This document shows, piece by piece, positions 1-8,730 of a stretch of DNA of 64,000 bases. The notes under the pieces are model-generated. The model did no database searches and was not told the DNA's origin. It saw nothing but the letters and a program-made list of their open reading frames with translations. The position numbers were made by a program, and so were the translations under genes. How positions within the stretch are numbered: position 1 is the first letter of the stretch; each line of letters opens with the position of its first letter. Source of the DNA: Desulforamulus putei DSM 12395 (lineage in GTDB: Bacteria; Bacillota; Desulfotomaculia; Desulfotomaculales; Desulfotomaculaceae); the NCBI RefSeq assembly GCF_900129195.1, contig NZ_FQUY01000003.1:62001-126000 (forward strand), written 5' to 3'.

Positions 1-17
1 TGAATTAGATTTGTTAA

Positions 18-45
18 GCATCTCTCACCCGGGGAGGTGCTTTTT
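18..45 (+). terminator. Rho-independent terminator of an upstream gene
   Basis: A 9-bp stem (18-26 with 32-40, two G-U pairs) and a 5-nt loop are followed by five T. It ends a gene lying left of the window. Confidence 0.75.
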
Positions 46-68
46 CCTTGGGAAAAGGGAGCGCTTGC

Positions 69-98
69 TTGTACGTTTCAGACTATAGATGTTATAAT
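69..98 (+). promoter_or_regulatory. Sigma-A-type promoter for mltG
   Basis: TTGTAC at 69-74 and TATAAT at 93-98 are separated by 18 nt, just upstream of the mltG start and downstream of the terminator. Confidence 0.55.
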
Positions 99-118
99 TG
101 GTTAAATTATAAAAGGTT

Positions 119-1147
119 GTGTCTTTTTTGGTAATGAAATGGAAAATGAATAAAAGGTTTATTGTTGTAACCGTCCTGGTCTTGTTTGGACTGTTGTCCC
201 GGTACCCATTCACCTTATTGGACCCTGTGGATCCATCGGGCAAAGCTCCGGATGTATTGGTTCGGATTGCGCCCAAGAGCAGCACTGCGCAAATTGCCGC
301 TATGCTGGAACAACAGGGCATGATCCGGGATGCCACGGCCTTTCGCCTGTATGCCCGCTTCCACGGTCTGGATAACAAGATTAAAGCGGGCTATTACCTG
401 CTCAATGCATCCATGTCAACGGAAGAGATCCTGAGCATTCTGGTTCAGGGCCAAACGGCCACCAAAAGTTTTACCATTCCCGAGGGGTATACCCTGAAGC
501 AGATAACGGAAAGCTTGTCCGCTAAAGGATTCATTCGTGAACCGTTGTTTAAAGATTTACTTGTCAACGGTCAGTTCGACTATGCTTTTATAAAAGACTT
601 GCCCCCGGGGGAAAAACGATTGGAGGGCTACCTGTTTCCGGAAACCTATAACATTCCTTTTGACAGCACCGAAAAACATATTATTAACGTAATGCTGGCA
701 GGTATGGACCGTCAGATTAAAGAACTTAAACTGGAGGAAAAGGCAAAGGCTTTAAATTTAACACTGCACCAGGTCGTTACCATCGCTTCTATGATTGAGC
801 GGGAAGCCCGGGTGGACCAGGATCGTCCCCTGATCTCCAGCGTCATTCACAACCGTCTGAAATCAGGCATGAGGCTGCAAATTGATGCCACCGTAGAGTA
901 TGCCCTGGGGGAGCACCGGGAGAAAATATATTACAAGGACCTGGAGGTTGCATCCCCCTATAATACCTATAAATATAACGGGCTGCCACCGGGGCCCATC
1001 GCTTCCCCCGGCAGGGAGTCATTGCTGGCTGCGGTAAACCCCGCTCACACAAAATATTTCTATTATGTGGCCAAGCCCGACGGTTCCCATGCCTTTGCCG
1101 AGACCCTGGCAGAGCATAATGCCAATAAAAATAAATACTTGAGGTGA
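119..1147 (+). CDS. mltG: Endolytic murein transglycosylase MltG (YceG-like)
   Basis: MltG cuts nascent glycan strands in the membrane and sets their length. The protein has 342 residues, a usual length. An N-terminal membrane segment (about residues 11-30) precedes the periplasmic YceG domain. The family's catalytic glutamate lies in the ASMIEREA motif (Glu227). The downstream signatures IQIDATVEYALG-like, SPYNTY and GLPPGPIASPG are all present. GTG at 119 is the longest start and has AAAAGG only 2 nt upstream; ATG at 134 or 146 is equally possible. The U32 peptidase gene follows after 7 nt, an arrangement resembling the B. subtilis yrrL-yrrO region. Confidence 0.95.
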   Translation: MSFLVMKWKMNKRFIVVTVLVLFGLLSRYPFTLLDPVDPSGKAPDVLVRIAPKSSTAQIAAMLEQQGMIRDATAFRLYARFHGLDNKIKAGYYLLNASMSTEEILSILVQGQTATKSFTIPEGYTLKQITESLSAKGFIREPLFKDLLVNGQFDYAFIKDLPPGEKRLEGYLFPETYNIPFDSTEKHIINVMLAGMDRQIKELKLEEKAKALNLTLHQVVTIASMIEREARVDQDRPLISSVIHNRLKSGMRLQIDATVEYALGEHREKIYYKDLEVASPYNTYKYNGLPPGPIASPGRESLLAAVNPAHTKYFYYVAKPDGSHAFAETLAEHNANKNKYLR

Positions 1148-1154
1148 CCATAGA

Positions 1155-2378
1155 TTGAGCAGTTTGGAACTCCTGGCTCCGGCAGGAGATTTAGAAAAGC
1201 TGAAGATTGCCGTCCTCTACGGGGCAGATGCCGTCTACCTGGGGGGGCGGCAGTTTAGTCTGCGGGCCGGGGCCGCTAACTTTGATGACAAAAACATGTT
1301 GGAAGGTATTACTTTTGCCCACCGGCACAACGTCAAGGTCTATGTGGCTGTCAACATCTATGCCCACAACCCGGACCTGGAAACGCTGCCCGCATACCTG
1401 CAGTTTATTGCCCGGGCCGGGGCGGACGGCGTCATTGCCAGCGACCCGGGAGTTATTGATATGATTTTAAAATTACAGCCGGACTTACCCATTCACTTGA
1501 GTACCCAGGCCAATACCACCAACTGGGCCAGCGCCGCTTTCTGGAAAAGGCTGGGGGTTCAAAGGATTGTGTTGGCTAGGGAACTCTCCCTGGAAGAAAT
1601 AAAAGAAATAGGTTCCCGGGTGGACATCGAACTGGAGGCCTTTGTTCACGGGGCCATGTGCATGGCCTATTCCGGCCGCTGCTTACTCAGCAACTTTATG
1701 ACCGGTCGGGATGCCAACCGGGGCGATTGCGCCCAGTCCTGCCGCTGGCGCTATCATTTGGTGGAAGAAAAAAGGCCGGGGCAGTATTTTCCGGTGGAGG
1801 AAGATGCCAGGGGAACCTACTTTATGAGCAGCAAAGACCTCTGCCTGTTGGAATACCTTCCCCAACTGGCACAGGCAGGGGTAACCAGTTTTAAGATTGA
1901 AGGACGCATGAAGAGTATCCATTACCTGGCCACCGTGGTGAAGACGTACCGGCAGGCCATCGACAGTTATCTGAAAAACCCGGCCGGTTACCAGGCGCTT
2001 CCTCAATGGATGGAAGAAATAAGAAAAGTCAGTCACCGTGAGTATACAACCGGCTTTTTGCTGGGGGATCAAGGGAAAACAGCGACGGTTGAACCGGCAC
2101 AAAGCACCTATACCCGCCTGGCTGCCTTTGTGGGTTTGGTACTGGGATATAACGAAGAAACCGGCAGAATCATTGTGGAGCAGCGCAACAACTTCAAAGC
2201 AGGGGAAAGCCTGGAGGTGCTGGTGCCCCGGGGGGATAACCGTACCCTTACGGTAGCCGCCATCTATGACGGGGAAACCGGAGAACAAATGGAGGTTGCA
2301 CCTCATCCCCAGCAAATTGTTGAACTGCCGGTTGACGAGCCCGTACCGCCCATGTCTATGCTCAGGAGAATTGGCTAA
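1155..2378 (+). CDS. U32-family peptidase-like protein (TrhP/YegQ-type)
   Basis: Members of this family act in tRNA wobble uridine hydroxylation (TrhP in B. subtilis and E. coli), although the old name is collagenase-like peptidase. The N-terminus LELLAPAGDLEKLKIAVLYG is typical. The U32 signature is seen around residues 165-195 (EAFVHGAMCMAYSGRC), followed by GDCAQSC, whose cysteines probably hold an Fe-S cluster. At 407 residues it matches the family. The start is TTG, read through GAGGTGA at 1141-1147, which overlaps the mltG stop, so translation is likely coupled. Two U32 paralogues often occur together; only one is here. The tRNA role is inferred from the family. Confidence 0.9.
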   Translation: MSSLELLAPAGDLEKLKIAVLYGADAVYLGGRQFSLRAGAANFDDKNMLEGITFAHRHNVKVYVAVNIYAHNPDLETLPAYLQFIARAGADGVIASDPGVIDMILKLQPDLPIHLSTQANTTNWASAAFWKRLGVQRIVLARELSLEEIKEIGSRVDIELEAFVHGAMCMAYSGRCLLSNFMTGRDANRGDCAQSCRWRYHLVEEKRPGQYFPVEEDARGTYFMSSKDLCLLEYLPQLAQAGVTSFKIEGRMKSIHYLATVVKTYRQAIDSYLKNPAGYQALPQWMEEIRKVSHREYTTGFLLGDQGKTATVEPAQSTYTRLAAFVGLVLGYNEETGRIIVEQRNNFKAGESLEVLVPRGDNRTLTVAAIYDGETGEQMEVAPHPQQIVELPVDEPVPPMSMLRRIG

Positions 2379-2451
2379 AGGCATAAACATTCCAGTTTTT
2401 GGCGAAAATATGGGATGAATCCTATTCGCCTGCTAAAGGGATGTTTGGCCA

Positions 2452-4152
2452 GTGACTATTTTTCAGCAAAAAAGATTGGTTAAAACCTTTTATATTATCT
2501 TTTTTCTTTTTGTACCTTTGATTATACACCTGGGATTTATCCAACTGGTGCACGGCGATGAGTATAAACAAAAGGCGCTGGAACAGCGCACCCTGAAGGT
2601 TGCCCTGGAGGAGATCCCGAGGGGCGGCATTTTTGACCGGTCGGGAGAAAAAACCTTAACCCTGGGTAACAGGGAACCCCGGGTGGTGATTTTCCCCGAG
2701 ATCATTTTGGACAAGGAAGAAGCAGCAGGGAAGTTGGGTTTAATCCTTGGCCGGAAACCTGAAGAATTGACCCGGTATTTTGAGGGACGGGCTTGTTTTT
2801 TGCCCTTTGCCCTGGATTACCGGCAGGTCAGGCAGATAAAGGAACTGGGCATTCCCGGCATCATGGCGGAGGAGATTTATTTCCGCTACGGGCCGGCCCC
2901 GCTGGCAGCCCACGTGGTGGGCCATTTAGGACCCATTTCAAACAGCCATCAGTTGGAACGGCTTAACAACCTGGGTGATAAAAAGTACCAGCTAACGGAT
3001 TTGGTAGGCAAAAGCGGCTTGGAGTATTTTTACGAAAGTCAGTTGAAAGCCGGAGAGTCCAATCGTTTCGCCAAGGCATATGTAGACGTCTACCGCAACT
3101 TGCTTGCCGGTCTGGGAATCAAGAGGGAAAGCCACAGTGAAACCGGCCGGCAGGATGTGATAACAACCATTGATCTGGACATCCAGAAAACGGTAGAGAA
3201 GGTGATGGATCAGAAGGTTCAGCGGGGCGCCGTGGTGGTCATGGATGCCAGGAACGGCGATTTGCTGGCCATGGCCAGCAGGCCCAACTTCAATCCCGCC
3301 AACATCGCCTTATCCCTGTCCGGACATAAAGACACCTTTCTGGACCATTGTACCGCCTTGTACCAACCGGGATCCATTTTCAAGGTTGTGGTGGCGGCGG
3401 CAGCCCTGGAAGAAGGTCTGGTGAAACCCACCGATACCTTTGTCTGTTTAGGGGAAAAGGACCATTTAATCAGCTGCTGGCATAAACCCGGCCACGGTCC
3501 CATTACCTTCGAGGAAGCTTTTGCCCAGTCCTGCAATCCTGTATTTGCGGAACTGGGCCTGAAGCTTGGTTCGGTAAAACTCATTTCCTACGCCAGAGCT
3601 TTTGGACTGGAATCACAAACCATTATCGGCTATCCTGTACCCAGAGACAAAAGACAGAACCTGAGTTTAATCGGTGAACCCTATAACCTGGTCAACAGCA
3701 GTATCGGACAGGGACCTGTCCTGACCAGCCCGGTACAGCTTACCGCCATGATGAACGCCATCGTAAATAACGGCGTGTACATTGAACCAAGGCTGGTTAA
3801 GGGGTTGAGGGACGAAAAGGGCCGGTTCACAAACCATTTTCCCATGGGAAGCAGTCATAAGGTGATTTCCTGCGAAACTGCCAGGGAGTTAAAAAGATTG
3901 CTAAGCCTGGTGACAACCCGGGGTGTGGGGAAGGAAGCAATGGTTCCGGACTACGGCACTGCCGGCAAGACCGGTTCGGCAGAACTGACCGGCGGGTCAA
4001 AAAAAGTAAATGCCTGGTTTTGCGGGTTTGCTCCCTTTGACAAGCCCAGATATATCGTTACAGTGCTGGTGGAGGAGGGAATCAGTGGAGGCGCCACGGC
4101 GGCTCCTGTGTTTCGGGAGATCGTAGAAGGTATTCTATTGCCGCCACATTGA
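2452..4152 (+). CDS. Class B penicillin-binding protein (peptidoglycan transpeptidase)
   Basis: This is a membrane-anchored D,D-transpeptidase that cross-links peptidoglycan. One transmembrane helix (residues 12-30) precedes a dimerisation domain containing the RGGIFDR motif. The penicillin-binding domain has all three active-site motifs: S308-I-F-K, S360-C-N and K506-T-G. At 566 residues it is shorter than many PBP2/SpoVD proteins, and no C-terminal PASTA domain is visible. The start is GTG with AAAGGGA at 2435-2441. It could serve elongation, division or sporulation; the sequence alone does not decide. Confidence 0.9.
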   Translation: MTIFQQKRLVKTFYIIFFLFVPLIIHLGFIQLVHGDEYKQKALEQRTLKVALEEIPRGGIFDRSGEKTLTLGNREPRVVIFPEIILDKEEAAGKLGLILGRKPEELTRYFEGRACFLPFALDYRQVRQIKELGIPGIMAEEIYFRYGPAPLAAHVVGHLGPISNSHQLERLNNLGDKKYQLTDLVGKSGLEYFYESQLKAGESNRFAKAYVDVYRNLLAGLGIKRESHSETGRQDVITTIDLDIQKTVEKVMDQKVQRGAVVVMDARNGDLLAMASRPNFNPANIALSLSGHKDTFLDHCTALYQPGSIFKVVVAAAALEEGLVKPTDTFVCLGEKDHLISCWHKPGHGPITFEEAFAQSCNPVFAELGLKLGSVKLISYARAFGLESQTIIGYPVPRDKRQNLSLIGEPYNLVNSSIGQGPVLTSPVQLTAMMNAIVNNGVYIEPRLVKGLRDEKGRFTNHFPMGSSHKVISCETARELKRLLSLVTTRGVGKEAMVPDYGTAGKTGSAELTGGSKKVNAWFCGFAPFDKPRYIVTVLVEEGISGGATAAPVFREIVEGILLPPH

Positions 4153-4177
4153 CGGTGGTTTAAAATTATCGTAGAAT
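4149..4177 (+). promoter_or_regulatory. Sigma-A promoter for the triple-HTH regulator
   Basis: TTGACG at 4149-4154 and TAGAAT at 4172-4177 have exact 17-nt spacing. The -35 box overlaps the stop codon of the PBP gene, so the regulator has its own promoter. Confidence 0.65.
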
Positions 4178-4212
4178 GTTAGTATATTTTGTTTGGTATG
4201 GGGGATATTGTC

Positions 4213-4980
4213 ATGATAGTGCGGGGGGATCAAATTCGAGCTTTAAGAGAGGAAAGAGGCTACACATTGCAAGACCTGGCACGCCGGGCAAAACTTTCCT
4301 TATCTTACTTAAGCGAGATTGAGAGGGGTTCTAAAAGGCCCTCCTTAAAGACCATTGAAAAATTAGCCGCAGCATTAAACGTATCAAAGACACAGTTGGT
4401 GGAAGGGGAAATCACCGATTCCGGCCTTGGCCTCGGCGAAAAGATTAGAATTATTCGCAATGAGAGAGGTATGTCCTTACAAGAACTGGCGGACAAGATA
4501 GGGATATCCCTCTCCTACCTGAGCGAAATTGAAAGAGGTACTGTTTATCCCGCACTGAACACCCTGAAGCGGATTGCCGAGGGGTTGGGCGTACCCGCCA
4601 CGGCCTTGATGGGCCACGAGGGTTCTCTCGGGTATAAATTAAAGCACTTAAGAGAAGAATATGGCCTGACCCAGGCTCAACTGGCGAATTTGGCGGGGGT
4701 GACAGCCGGCTTAATCGGGCAAATCGAGCAGGGTAAGGTGCAGCCATCCTTAAAAACATTAGAAAAATTATCTGAAGTGATGGGCGTTTCACCATGCTAC
4801 TTCATTATGGAACCGGGCGCTGTGGACCAGATGGTGAGCTTGATGAATCCGGAACTGAGGGAACTTTTAATTCACCCCAATGTCCAGGCTGTGCTAGGTC
4901 TGGTCTGTAACTTAAATGAAAAAGAACTGCAGTTCATTTTAAATTTCATTCAGTTATTCAAGCGTTCCGAGTTGAATTAA
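4213..4980 (+). CDS. Transcriptional regulator with three tandem XRE/Cro-CI HTH domains
   Basis: The protein contains three consecutive helix-turn-helix domains of the XRE family, at about residues 1-60, 78-135 and 144-200. Each has the form RxxRxxxGxxxxxLA, and the first two contain SLSYLSEIERG. The first two repeats are much closer to each other than to the third, in which SLSYLSEIERG is replaced by TAGLIGQIEQG. The last 50 residues are helical, with no recognisable ligand domain. ATG at 4213 is chosen because GGGGGA lies 7 nt upstream; in-frame TTG 4189 and ATG 4198 lack this. The target is unknown. One HTH per chain is usual, so the architecture is unusual. Confidence 0.85.
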   Translation: MIVRGDQIRALREERGYTLQDLARRAKLSLSYLSEIERGSKRPSLKTIEKLAAALNVSKTQLVEGEITDSGLGLGEKIRIIRNERGMSLQELADKIGISLSYLSEIERGTVYPALNTLKRIAEGLGVPATALMGHEGSLGYKLKHLREEYGLTQAQLANLAGVTAGLIGQIEQGKVQPSLKTLEKLSEVMGVSPCYFIMEPGAVDQMVSLMNPELRELLIHPNVQAVLGLVCNLNEKELQFILNFIQLFKRSELN

Positions 4981-5010
4981 CGGGAACGGGAATATCTTTT
5001 ACAAAATATA

Positions 5011-5039
5011 TTGCTGGCGAACAAGAATTATAGTAATAT
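5011..5039 (+). promoter_or_regulatory. Probable promoter for trxA
   Basis: TTGCTG at 5011-5016 and TAATAT at 5034-5039 are 17 nt apart. They lie in the AT-rich leader ahead of the strong trxA Shine-Dalgarno AAGGAGG. Confidence 0.45.
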
Positions 5040-5106
5040 AGGTATATGCCTATAGATTATTTATTTTAAGTATTCAACTCATATATTACAAGGAGGCGGT
5101 TTTTAC

Positions 5107-5424
5107 ATGGCAATGGAATTTAATGCCGCAAATTTTGAGACTGAAGTGCTTAAGTCCGATATTCCCGTACTGGTTGACTTTTGGGCAGCCTGGTGCGGAC
5201 CCTGCCGTGCCATTGCACCGATCATTGATCAGTTGTCCTCGGAGTTTGCCGGCAAGGTAAAAATCGGCAAGGTAAACGTGGATGAAAACAGAGACCTGGC
5301 CCAACAATTCGGTGTTATGAGTATTCCTACCCTCATCTTCTTCAAGGGAGGGCAAAAGGTAGACCAGGTTATTGGTTTTACCAGCAAGGCAGATCTGGAA
5401 AAGAAGCTCAACGCTCTTTTATAA
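5107..5424 (+). CDS. trxA: Thioredoxin
   Basis: A cytoplasmic thiol-disulfide oxidoreductase of 105 residues, the standard thioredoxin length. The redox active site W-C-G-P-C is at residues 29-33, and the conserved cis-proline loop SIPT follows near residue 75. The ATG has AAGGAGGCGG upstream. It is monocistronic: it has its own promoter-like sequence, and a hairpin follows directly. Confidence 0.97.
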   Translation: MAMEFNAANFETEVLKSDIPVLVDFWAAWCGPCRAIAPIIDQLSSEFAGKVKIGKVNVDENRDLAQQFGVMSIPTLIFFKGGQKVDQVIGFTSKADLEKKLNALL

Positions 5425-5432
5425 AGTTTTGT

Positions 5433-5460
5433 AAATCCTCCGTTGCCAAACGGAGGATTT
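5433..5460 (+). terminator. Terminator after trxA
   Basis: An 11-bp perfect stem (5433-5443 with 5450-5460) has a 6-nt loop and ends in a short T run. Confidence 0.7.
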
Positions 5461-5573
5461 ATACTTTGCCAATCCAAGATGACATAACGTTAAGAGCCTG
5501 ATTAATGGTGTAAGACAATTAATCTTTGGAACTTCGAATTACGAATTTCGAACCTCGAAAAGGAGTGGCTCCT

Positions 5574-6380
5574 TTGCATCAAATACTTTTCTATATCGGA
5601 GATTATCCGATTCGTTCCTTCGGCTTAATGCTCTCCCTTGGGATTCTGGCGGGTTTACTGGTATCTTACTGTGTGGCGAAAGCCCAGGGGCGTTACCAGG
5701 AAGAAGTCACGGACCTGGCCTTCTATGCCATCCTGGGCGGCCTTCTGGGCGCCCGCATCTGGGAGGTCATGTTTAGCTGGGATTATTACGGCAGCCACCT
5801 GTTGGAGATCCCGGCCATTTGGAACGGGGGTATTTCCGTTCAGGGTTCGGTGGTGGGCGGCCTGCTGGCAGTTATCTGGTACTGCCGAAAATACAAAATT
5901 GCTGTCTGGCCCATGCTGGATACCCTGGCTCCCGGAGTGCTGGTGGGACAAGCCATCGGGCGCATAGGCTGTTTTTTAAACGGCTGTTGTTACGGGATTC
6001 CCCATCAACACCTGGGGGTTGTTTATCCTGCAGGTACGGATGCCTATCATGCCTTCGGCTCACAGCCGCTTTTCCCGGCCGTGTTGTTTGAAGCCGCCTG
6101 GGATGTATTGGTTTTAATCCTGCTGCTTGTCATTTACAAAAGAAAGCCCTTTGACGGTTTTATCGCCCTGAGTTATTTTATTCTTTACTCCATTGGCAGG
6201 TTTACGCTGGAATTTTGGCGCGGGGACAGTTTGCGTACCTTTATGGACTTAAAAGCGGCGCAGGTTTCCTCTGTTGTTACCGTTTGTGTGGCTTTGGCCT
6301 TCATGGTTTACCTCAACAATCGAGAACGCCGCTCTGCCAAAAAAAGTACTGACAAAGTAAATATAAAAACTGACATATGA
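5574..6380 (+). CDS. lgt: Prolipoprotein diacylglyceryl transferase
   Basis: Lgt transfers diacylglycerol to the lipobox cysteine of prolipoproteins in the cytoplasmic membrane. The chain has about seven membrane segments. It carries the Firmicute/clostridial form of the Lgt signature, GRIGCFLNGCCYG, and the N-terminal YIGDYPIRSFGLM region. TTG at 5574 is chosen because AAAGGAG (5559-5565) sits 8 nt upstream; an in-frame TTG at 5526 would add 16 residues without homology. The upstream 5533-5560 stretch contains repeated TTCGAA-type palindromes of unknown meaning. The solute-binding lipoprotein at 10919 is one likely substrate. Confidence 0.93.
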   Translation: MHQILFYIGDYPIRSFGLMLSLGILAGLLVSYCVAKAQGRYQEEVTDLAFYAILGGLLGARIWEVMFSWDYYGSHLLEIPAIWNGGISVQGSVVGGLLAVIWYCRKYKIAVWPMLDTLAPGVLVGQAIGRIGCFLNGCCYGIPHQHLGVVYPAGTDAYHAFGSQPLFPAVLFEAAWDVLVLILLLVIYKRKPFDGFIALSYFILYSIGRFTLEFWRGDSLRTFMDLKAAQVSSVVTVCVALAFMVYLNNRERRSAKKSTDKVNIKTDI

Positions 6381-6465
6381 GGAGTATTCCTCTTTTTTTG
6401 TTGCTTAAATGCATAAAGGAATTGATCTTTTCGAATAGGACAAAATATGACCAGGAGGTGATTAG

Positions 6466-6726
6466 ATGGAGATTGGTCATAACTGGCATAAATGGAAAGA
6501 GATTTTGGGTGATGCAGTGGGGTTGGGAGAAAGGGTTGGCATGGATGAAGAGACCATCAATAATGTTGCCTACAGGCTGGGCAACTTCTTTGCCGACAAA
6601 TTTGACCCCGCCAACGATGAACAGCGCCTGATGAAAGAATTGTGGGATGAAGGAAACGAAGAAGAAAGGAAAACCCTTGCCTCCCTTATGGCCCGTGTGT
6701 CTCACAAAGCAAGTACCCGACATTAA
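6466..6726 (+). CDS. DUF3243 family small protein (YmfJ-like)
   Basis: An 86-residue acidic, helical, soluble protein. Its pattern (W-x-x-W-K-x-x-L-G, then NNVAYRLGNF and a helical tail) fits the DUF3243 family, widespread in Firmicutes and of unknown function. The ATG is preceded by AGGAGGTGA. The stop codon lies inside the left arm of a perfect inverted repeat that forms the terminator. Confidence 0.75.
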   Translation: MEIGHNWHKWKEILGDAVGLGERVGMDEETINNVAYRLGNFFADKFDPANDEQRLMKELWDEGNEEERKTLASLMARVSHKASTRH

Positions 6727-6780
6727 TCAAGAGGAGCCGACGGCTCCTCTTGATTAATGGTGCAAAAGTTATTTTGCACC
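6721..6780 (+). terminator. Tandem hairpins after the DUF3243 gene
   Basis: A perfect 19-bp inverted repeat (6721-6739 with 6741-6759) is followed by a second hairpin (6759-6767 with 6772-6780). A T-rich tract (CTCTTTTTAATTTC) lies just downstream. The first arm overlaps the stop codon. Confidence 0.7.
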
Positions 6781-6906
6781 TCCGCTCTTTTTAATTTCTT
6801 CATTTTAAAAATCAACTCAAAAGTATTGCGGTGGTATAGTAAAATTGCCTTTTTAATAATTATAAGAAGTTTCTGCAATACTTATCTATAAAAAATCACA
6901 TAACAT

Positions 6907-6972
6907 AAACAAACGAAAAGTGTCATAATCAAACAAAATAGTGTTCCTTTTGTGAGAGGTTTTTGTTATAAT
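6907..6972 (+). promoter_or_regulatory. Promoter and probable DeoR operator of the polyol locus
   Basis: TATAAT lies at 6967-6972 with a weak -35 region. Two AAACAAA-type half sites occur at 6907-6914 and 6930-6939. They match the half sites upstream of the DeoR gene at 7885-7918, so the same repressor probably acts here. The rest of 6781-7009 holds no gene. Confidence 0.45.
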
Positions 6973-7009
6973 TGGCTCAGATAAGTATATGTAAGGGTAG
7001 TGAATTTTA

Positions 7010-7855
7010 GTGACACTGGTAAACTTAAGCACCGTCTTAAAACAAGCCATGCAGCAGGGCTGTGCCGTTGGTTGTTTTAACATGGTGGACATAAACTCAC
7101 TGGAGGCCATTATTAACGGTGCTGTCAAGCTGAATTCGCCGGTGATTGTATCGGTGGCAGAAATCCATTTTCCTTATGTTGATATTGAGAAATATTCTTC
7201 TGTTATTTGTCATTTAGCTAATCAAGCAAGTGTTCCGGTGGTTTTACACTTGGATCATGGACAGACCTTAGATGCTATTATGAAAGCTATGCGGCATGGT
7301 TTCACATCCGTCATGTTTGACGGTTCCCAATTGCCATTGGAAGAAAATATCGCCAGGACGACTGAGATTGTTCGTTTTGCACATGCTGTCGGGGTCTCCG
7401 TGGAAGCTGAATTGGGGCACGTGGGGGGAGCCGAAGGTCAATCGGAGGTCGGGGATTATGATACTGGCTTGCTTACGGATCCTTTGCAAGCCGCAGCCTT
7501 TGTCAGGAGCACGGGAGTTGATGCCCTGGCCGTTGCCGTCGGCTCCGCCCACGGTGTGTATAAACGAAAACCGCAGTTGGATTTTCAACGGCTAACAAGG
7601 ATTAAAGAACTTACTGACGTCCCCCTGGTATTGCACGGGGGTTCGGGGATTTCCGATGAGGATTTCCGCCAATCCATAGCCTGCGGAATCCATAAAATCA
7701 ACGTCTATACTGATCTTTCCCTGCAAGCCAACAAGGCTATCAAAGAAGCCTTAAATGAAAACCCCGGGCTGGCTTACCCGGATATAAAAGCGGTGGCCCG
7801 GCAAGCCATGGAGAAGGTTGTTATGGAAAAAATCAAAGTTTTTGCAGCCGGTTAA
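7010..7855 (+). CDS. Class II ketose-bisphosphate aldolase (GatY/KbaY/FbaA-like)
   Basis: A zinc-dependent aldolase that splits a ketose phosphate into dihydroxyacetone phosphate and an aldehyde. The 281-residue chain has the metal-binding HLDHG motif (about residue 80), a conserved EAELGHVGG segment, GSAHGVYK and HGGSG, with NVYTDL near the end. The GTG start has AAGGGTAG upstream. It leads the sugar-alcohol locus and is followed by a DeoR repressor and a PfkB kinase. This suggests it acts on a ketose 1-phosphate or bisphosphate from polyol breakdown, not on glycolytic fructose bisphosphate. The substrate is not set by sequence. Confidence 0.88.
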   Translation: MTLVNLSTVLKQAMQQGCAVGCFNMVDINSLEAIINGAVKLNSPVIVSVAEIHFPYVDIEKYSSVICHLANQASVPVVLHLDHGQTLDAIMKAMRHGFTSVMFDGSQLPLEENIARTTEIVRFAHAVGVSVEAELGHVGGAEGQSEVGDYDTGLLTDPLQAAAFVRSTGVDALAVAVGSAHGVYKRKPQLDFQRLTRIKELTDVPLVLHGGSGISDEDFRQSIACGIHKINVYTDLSLQANKAIKEALNENPGLAYPDIKAVARQAMEKVVMEKIKVFAAG

Positions 7856-7884
7856 AGATATGAACATTATATTGTTTAAATTCA

Positions 7885-7918
7885 CAGAAACAAACAAAAT
7901 ATAACATTGTTTGTTCTG
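7885..7918 (+). promoter_or_regulatory. Inverted-repeat operator before the DeoR gene
   Basis: CAGAAACAAACAA (7885-7897) faces TTGTTTGTTCTG (7907-7918), a near-perfect inverted repeat with a 9-nt spacer. It is probably the autoregulatory site of the DeoR protein. Confidence 0.55.
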
Positions 7919-7938
7919 TTTTGACAGGGAGTGAGGGT

Positions 7939-8715
7939 ATGCTATCCATTGATCGGCAAACAAAAATTATTCAACTGCTCAAGCAGAACAGCAGTGTAAA
8001 GGTCTCCGAACTGAAAGAAATGTTTGGCGTATCGGAAATGACTATCCGCAGGGATTTGGAAAGGCTGGAAAAACATGGTGTATTGATACGCAGCCACGGC
8101 GGAGCCACCCTGAATCCCAAAAATAATGTGGACATAACATTTCAAAAAAGGAACAAACGGTTTGTTCTGGAGAAGGAAGCCATTGCCAAGGCAGCGGCGG
8201 CTTTGGTAAACGACGGGGAATCCATTGTGCTGGATGCGGGGACCACCACCACCGCCATGACCAAATACCTGCGTGAGAAAAAAGATCTGGTGGTTTTAAC
8301 AAATTCTTTAACTGTTGTCAACGAATTAACCCATGTCCAGGGAATTACCTTGATTTTGACCGGCGGCAACGTCAGGGATGTAACCCTGTCCCTGGTGGGT
8401 TCCCTAGCCAAGGAAAATTTACTCAGGTTTAATGTGGACAAAGCTTTTATCGGCACCAGCGGGCTTTGCCCGGTTCAAGGATTGACCAACCAAAACATGT
8501 ATGAATCGGAAGTCAAGAAAGCCATGATTGATATAGCTAGGGAGGCCATTGTAATGGCTGACCACAGCAAATTTCACCGGGTCTCCTTTAGTTGTTTCAG
8601 CCCCATTACAGCGGTACACAAAATTATCACAGATGATAAAGCGCCCTTAGATACGGTAAAAAAGTTAAGGGAAATGGGCATCGAAGTTATACTGGCGGAA
8701 ACCGGTGCCAGTTAA
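7939..8715 (+). CDS. DeoR/GlpR-family transcriptional repressor
   Basis: This is a sugar-phosphate-responsive repressor. The N-terminal winged helix (residues 3-58) has the family signature VSEMTIRRDLERLEKHGVL followed by RSHGGA. The C-terminal effector domain contains DAGTTTTAM and KAFIGTSG, typical of the DeoR sensor fold. ATG at 7939 is preferred because GGGAGTGAGGG lies upstream; the TTG at 7921 lies too close to the operator. It lies between the aldolase and kinase genes, and matching inverted repeats occur before both it and the aldolase. It probably represses the whole polyol locus until a phosphorylated sugar intermediate appears. Confidence 0.92.
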   Translation: MLSIDRQTKIIQLLKQNSSVKVSELKEMFGVSEMTIRRDLERLEKHGVLIRSHGGATLNPKNNVDITFQKRNKRFVLEKEAIAKAAAALVNDGESIVLDAGTTTTAMTKYLREKKDLVVLTNSLTVVNELTHVQGITLILTGGNVRDVTLSLVGSLAKENLLRFNVDKAFIGTSGLCPVQGLTNQNMYESEVKKAMIDIAREAIVMADHSKFHRVSFSCFSPITAVHKIITDDKAPLDTVKKLREMGIEVILAETGAS

Positions 8716-8730
8716 AGGGTGGTATTTGCT

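Noticed and set aside
25-378. Minus-strand open frame at the start of the window
   Set aside because: It lies over the mltG start and terminator, and its composition is that of an antisense shadow. No family resemblance or Shine-Dalgarno is visible.
5526-5573. Extra 16 N-terminal residues for Lgt from TTG 5526
   Set aside because: No Shine-Dalgarno lies before it, and the translated part comes from a TTCGAA-rich repeat. TTG 5574 has AAAGGAG.
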